Source: an uncultured Paracoccaceae bacterium (GTDB taxonomy: Bacteria; Pseudomonadota; Alphaproteobacteria; Rhodobacterales; Rhodobacteraceae). From it: DNA of 64,000 nucleotides. Numbering within the stretch: position 1 is the first letter of the stretch; each line of letters opens with the position of its first letter. The stretch lies in assembly GCA_947500055.1 (NCBI GenBank), contig CANMQO010000001.1:124001-188000 (forward strand), read 5' to 3'. This document shows positions 60,717 through 64,000 of this stretch, one piece after another. The notes under the pieces were generated by a model, which saw only the letters and a program-made list of their open reading frames with translations, searched no databases and was not told where the DNA came from. Made by a program: the position numbers and the translations under genes.

Positions 60717-62069
60717 ATGTCTGCCCACGGCACCCCAATCCCCATGACATCCCGCCCTGCAGGCCCGTTGACGGGCGTTGCAAATGTGCCCGGTGACAAG
60801 TCGATTTCGCATCGCTCATTGATCCTTGGCGCCCTTTGTGTGGGAGAGACACATATCTCTGGCTTGCTGGAGGGTGATGACGTGCTCGACACTGCCGCGG
60901 CGATGCGTGCCTTTGGCGCGACGGTGACCAATCATGGCGATGGTGACTGGACGGTGAATGGGGTTGGTGTCGGCGGATTTGCAGAGCCTGAGGCTGTCAT
61001 TGACTGCGGCAATTCAGGAACGGGTGTGCGACTGATCATGGGCGCAATGGCCACATCGCCGATTACCGCCACCTTTACAGGTGACGCATCGCTTAACGGT
61101 CGGCCAATGGCGCGTATCACGGATCCTTTGGCCCTGTTCGGCACGCAGGCTGTGGGTCGGCAAGGTGGACGCTTGCCGATGACCCTTGTCGGTGCTGTGG
61201 ATCCCGTACCTGTGCGCTACACGGTGCCCGTTCCTTCGGCGCAGGTGAAGTCGGCAGTCCTGCTGGCCGGATTGAACGCGCCGGGCCAGACCGTTGTGAT
61301 CGAAAAGGAAGCGACCCGCGACCATACCGAGCGCATGTTGCAAGGATTTGGTGCCGATTTGACGGTCGAGGAAACCGATGAGGGCCGGGTCATTACATTG
61401 ACAGGTCAGCCTGAACTGACGCCGCAAACGATCATTGTGCCGCGCGATCCGTCCTCTGCGGCCTTCCCGGTTTGTGCGGCCATTATCACGCCTGGATCTG
61501 ACGTGCTGGTGCCCAATATCGGGCTGAACCCGACCCGGGCAGGTCTTTTCACAACCCTGCAGGACATGGGCGCTGATCTGACATTCGAAAATATGCGCGA
61601 AGAAGGCGGTGAACCGGTGGCCGACCTGCGTGCGAAGTTTTCCCCCGATCTGAAAGGGATCGCCGTGCCGCCGGAGCGCGCCGCCAGCATGATTGATGAG
61701 TACCCGGTTCTGTCGGTCGTCGCGTCTTTCGCTGAAGGGGTGACTGACATGCAGGGCGTCAAGGAACTGCGGGTCAAGGAAAGTGACCGTATCGATGCGA
61801 TGGCAAAGGGCCTGCGTGCTGCGGGTGTCCAGGTTGATGAGGGACCAGACTGGTGGAAAGTCACCGGTTTGGGCCATGGCAATGTGCCGGGCGGGGCGCG
61901 GGTGGCCAGCGTGCTGGATCACAGGATTGCCATGGCGTTTATGGTCATGGGCATGGCGACGCAGAAACCAATGACCGTGGATGACGGATCACCAATTGCC
62001 ACGTCTTTCCCTATTTTCGAAGCGTTGATGGCGCAGCTTGGGGCGCAGATTGTGCGGGTGAACGGCTAA
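60717..62069 (+). CDS. aroA: 3-phosphoshikimate 1-carboxyvinyltransferase (EPSP synthase), class II-like
   Basis: A 450-residue enzyme joining PEP to shikimate-3-phosphate. It aligns by eye with the CP4-type class: [74 protein letters not shown] and [16 protein letters not shown]. The PEP-site loop is GNSGTGVRL. The position that is Ala100 in CP4, linked to its low inhibitor affinity, is Gly here. Its last 59 nt overlap the BchE-like gene on the other strand; cmk follows beyond that gene. Confidence 0.95.
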   Translation: MSAHGTPIPMTSRPAGPLTGVANVPGDKSISHRSLILGALCVGETHISGLLEGDDVLDTAAAMRAFGATVTNHGDGDWTVNGVGVGGFAEPEAVIDCGNSGTGVRLIMGAMATSPITATFTGDASLNGRPMARITDPLALFGTQAVGRQGGRLPMTLVGAVDPVPVRYTVPVPSAQVKSAVLLAGLNAPGQTVVIEKEATRDHTERMLQGFGADLTVEETDEGRVITLTGQPELTPQTIIVPRDPSSAAFPVCAAIITPGSDVLVPNIGLNPTRAGLFTTLQDMGADLTFENMREEGGEPVADLRAKFSPDLKGIAVPPERAASMIDEYPVLSVVASFAEGVTDMQGVKELRVKESDRIDAMAKGLRAAGVQVDEGPDWWKVTGLGHGNVPGGARVASVLDHRIAMAFMVMGMATQKPMTVDDGSPIATSFPIFEALMAQLGAQIVRVNG

Positions 62070-63534
62070 GCATCTGTTCGGGCAGCGCTGTTTCCCCCAG
62101 AAACGCCGCCACGGTCACACCGGGGCGCCGTTTGCGGCGCAACCATTCGCCCATTTCGCGCAGAACGACACGCCGCCCCATGGCCGTATACCAGCGCATC
62201 GCGTGCCGTATGTCAGGATCGGGGTGAAAATATGCCCGGTACAGCGCGCGTGGTCGCGCCTGCAGGCATATTTCAATCGCCTTGACCCATAGGAAGACGC
62301 GCCACGCGGGGACGGAAGGAACCTCCATGACCTGATGTTTGTAATCCCAGTTGTGTTGGTCATTCTCAATAATCCGGCGGTTCTTGACCTGATGAAAGAA
62401 GGGTGTCCAGCGATGCGGCGTGGCATAAACGGACATGATCTGATCGGGATCATAAGAGAGTAAGTGTTTGAGAATGTGCCAGTAATCGCGATCTGTTTCC
62501 TCTTCAAAACCGATCGCGAAGGTGCATAGCCCGATTATCCCATGCGCGCGCAGCAATGAAATGGCCTGCCGATCCTTGGCGCGGCTGCCGCCTTTCCTGA
62601 CGGCTTGCAACGTGGCTTCGTCCGTCCCCTCCAATCCCATCAGGAAGCGGATGACCCCGGCCTTTTTGTAAAGATGCAGGATATCGGCATCGCGCACGAT
62701 GTCCTCGGCCCGTGTGCTGCCGACGATCTGGACCTGCACATCCTCGGCGATCAGAGCCTCAAGAAACGCCTTCCAGGCCTTCGGCGATGTTGTTGGGTTC
62801 TCATCTGCCAGGTTGATCAGCTCGACCCCGTGCTCGCGGTGTAGCCAGGCAATCTCTGCCGCGAATTTCACCGGATCCCGGTGCCGCCATCTGCTCCAGA
62901 AGCCGCGTTGGCCGCAATAGGTGCATAAATGCGGGCAGCCGCGCGAAAATTGCATGATGACCGCCCGTTTTCCGCCCCAATAGCTATGTGATTTGAAATC
63001 GATCAACTCCCATCCAATCCGGTAGGCATCGAGCTTTGCAATCATCGGGGCAGGGGGCGTGGCTATGGGCTTGCCCTTGTCTCGATAAGCGATCCCTTTG
63101 ATATCGCGCAGGTTTTTGCCAAGAGCTGCGACCAGCAGCGGGGTCGTCGCCTCACCCTCACCGCGCACGATGATGTCGATGGCCCGGCATTCTGTCAGGA
63201 CATCCTGCCAATGATAGCTCGGCCAGACGCCACCATAGATGATGATCGTATCGGGCAGTTGCGCCTTGATCAGCGTGGCAAGTTGCACGACGGTTGGATG
63301 CGCCGAGGTTGAGCCGGAATGCCCGATCAACAGGGCATCCGGCCTGCTTTGCACAACCGCTGCAACGGTATCCTTGTCGGGCATCGGCCCCAAATCTGCG
63401 TTGATCAGCGTGACCTGATGGCCCGCATCGATGAGTGGCCCGCCGAGGCATAACAAGCCAAAGGGCGGCAGATTTTCGCGTGGAATGCGGCTGCCGATCG
63501 ATGTATGCGGGGGGTGAAGAAGCGTGATGCGCAT
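62011..63534 (-). CDS. BchE-like B12-binding radical SAM protein
   Basis: A 507-residue protein. An N-terminal cobalamin-binding domain (about 1-150) starts [18 protein letters not shown] and has [16 protein letters not shown]. The radical SAM core has [25 protein letters not shown] with the C-x3-C-x2-C cluster site. [22 protein letters not shown] and [21 protein letters not shown] follow. Throughout it is very close to BchE, the oxygen-independent Mg-protoporphyrin IX monomethyl ester cyclase. No other pigment gene is in the window. The ATG at 63534 begins the conserved domain; an 89-residue upstream extension lacks similarity and is antisense to cmk. Confidence 0.88.
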   Translation of the reverse strand: MRITLLHPPHTSIGSRIPRENLPPFGLLCLGGPLIDAGHQVTLINADLGPMPDKDTVAAVVQSRPDALLIGHSGSTSAHPTVVQLATLIKAQLPDTIIIYGGVWPSYHWQDVLTECRAIDIIVRGEGEATTPLLVAALGKNLRDIKGIAYRDKGKPIATPPAPMIAKLDAYRIGWELIDFKSHSYWGGKRAVIMQFSRGCPHLCTYCGQRGFWSRWRHRDPVKFAAEIAWLHREHGVELINLADENPTTSPKAWKAFLEALIAEDVQVQIVGSTRAEDIVRDADILHLYKKAGVIRFLMGLEGTDEATLQAVRKGGSRAKDRQAISLLRAHGIIGLCTFAIGFEEETDRDYWHILKHLLSYDPDQIMSVYATPHRWTPFFHQVKNRRIIENDQHNWDYKHQVMEVPSVPAWRVFLWVKAIEICLQARPRALYRAYFHPDPDIRHAMRWYTAMGRRVVLREMGEWLRRKRRPGVTVAAFLGETALPEQMLSRSPAQSAPQAAPSTLRK

Positions 63535-63595
63535 GGGAACCTCGTTGATTTTTCCCAGGCTAGGCAGTGGTTTAGCAGTTTTTGAGGAGTATGGG

Positions 63596-64000
63596 TTGAG
63601 TTTCACAGTGGCAATTGATGGCCCCGCCGCCGCAGGTAAGGGCACGATTTCAAAGGCTGTGGCCGCCCATTTCGGGTTTGCCCATCTGGATACCGGGCTG
63701 CTGTACCGCGCCGTTGGTGCCAAGGTGCTGGCAGGTGGTGCCCCCGCTGACATGGCCCGTGCGCTGGACCCAGTTGATCTGGAAGATGACAGCCTGCGCA
63801 CGCCTGCTGTGGCACAAGCCGCAAGCGAGGTTGCCGTGATCCCGGAAGTGCGCAGCTTACTGGTTGATTTTCAAAGAAAATTCGCCGCCCGCGCTGATGG
63901 TGCGGTTTTGGATGGCCGCGATATCGGTACGGTGATTTGCCCGCATGCCGAAGTGAAGATGTTTGTCACGGCAAGCGCGGAGTGCCGGGCGGATCGACGC
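63596..64000 (+). CDS. cmk: (d)CMP kinase, N-terminal part (cut by window end)
   Basis: 135 codons of cytidylate kinase, which phosphorylates CMP and dCMP with ATP. The P-loop is [18 protein letters not shown] at residues 5-22, followed by [42 protein letters not shown]. The start is TTG at 63596 with GAGGAG at 63584-63589; an ATG at 63591 is out of frame. In relatives aroA and cmk are adjacent. Here 1.5 kb with the BchE-like gene separates them. Confidence 0.93.
   Translation, partial: MSFTVAIDGPAAAGKGTISKAVAAHFGFAHLDTGLLYRAVGAKVLAGGAPADMARALDPVDLEDDSLRTPAVAQAASEVAVIPEVRSLLVDFQRKFAARADGAVLDGRDIGTVICPHAEVKMFVTASAECRADRR

Noticed and set aside
62011..63534. Start of a photosynthesis gene cluster at the right edge
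   Set aside because: The gene is followed by cmk, a housekeeping gene, and no bch, crt, puf or puh gene is visible.
63535..63801. N-terminal extension of the BchE-like protein by 89 residues
   Set aside because: The extension is antisense to cmk, lacks similarity to BchE, and the conserved [11 protein letters not shown] start at 63534 is the normal N-terminus.
1..64000. CRISPR arrays, tRNA or rRNA genes, prophage or integron signs
   Set aside because: No regularly spaced long repeats with spacers, no cloverleaf-like GGTTCGA blocks with acceptor stems in any gap, and no integrase or phage structural genes were seen. The hairpin ladders lack constant repeats and so are not CRISPR.

Overview
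The window reads as chromosomal DNA of a marine alphaproteobacterium of the Rhodobacteraceae (Roseobacter group). Pointers are the accB-accC-aat-DUF2155-NDUFA12 gene order, an ScfR-type XRE regulator, a DUF2312 (GapR-type) protein, an Irr/FabA divergent pair, the aroA/cmk pair, a metK leader that matches the SAM/SAH riboswitch known from Rhodobacterales, and many solute-binding-protein transporters. Coding density is high, most genes overlap or sit a few bases apart, and several starts are TTG or GTG. I saw no rRNA, tRNA, CRISPR array, prophage, plasmid gene or intact insertion sequence.

Layout. 1-3.8 kb: a Rid-family protein, complex I accessory subunit NDUFA12, a DUF2155 protein, then on the minus strand aat, accC and accB. 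4.5-9.8 kb: a complete branched-chain-amino-acid-type ABC importer. 10.0-15.9 kb: a probable short-chain acyl/acetate sensing locus with an ScfR-like XRE regulator, a lone receiver protein, a two-helix membrane peptide, a sodium/solute-symporter-STAC-histidine kinase fusion and a SpoA (FliM/FliN-type) protein. 16.0-17.7 kb: a sulfur locus with a DUF442 sulfurtransferase/phosphatase, a YeeE/YedE transporter split in two genes and a cysteine-containing ArsR repressor. 17.7-20.1 kb: an acyl-CoA dehydrogenase/phosphotransferase pair like LvaC/LvaA or mammalian ACAD10/11. 20.1-26.7 kb: small conserved proteins, a fused iron permease, a membrane protein with a soluble tail and a glycerate 2-kinase. 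26.7-31.2 kb: a flavin-dependent monooxygenase operon divergent from a GntR regulator and a Gfo/Idh/MocA dehydrogenase.

31.7-39.6 kb is probably a guanidino-compound locus: a DUF1989 protein, a four-gene polyamine-type ABC importer with unusually enlarged permeases, and a creatinase. A gene-poor stretch (39.6-40.5 kb) follows. 40.5-48.6 kb: a secreted protein, a membrane-bound AraC regulator, an outer-membrane barrel, a universal stress protein, a CbpA/CbpM chaperone pair, and a solute-binding protein paired with a BCCT carrier. 48.6-52.2 kb: a voltage-gated K+ channel, fabA, irr, a membrane protein and a degenerate REP-associated transposase bracketed by REP palindromes. 53.1-64.0 kb is housekeeping: miaB, phoH, ybeY, corC-like, lnt, metK, trmB, aroA and cmk (cut by the window end). 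A BchE-like radical SAM gene sits in reverse between aroA and cmk.

Beyond genes, three repeat or structure classes stand out: (i) ladders of perfect 9-10 bp stems with 3-nt loops at a period of about 24 nt, in the livG-livF and miaB-phoH gaps; (ii) REP palindromes around the RAYT gene and again after metK; (iii) a second palindromic element near 450 and 15,900.
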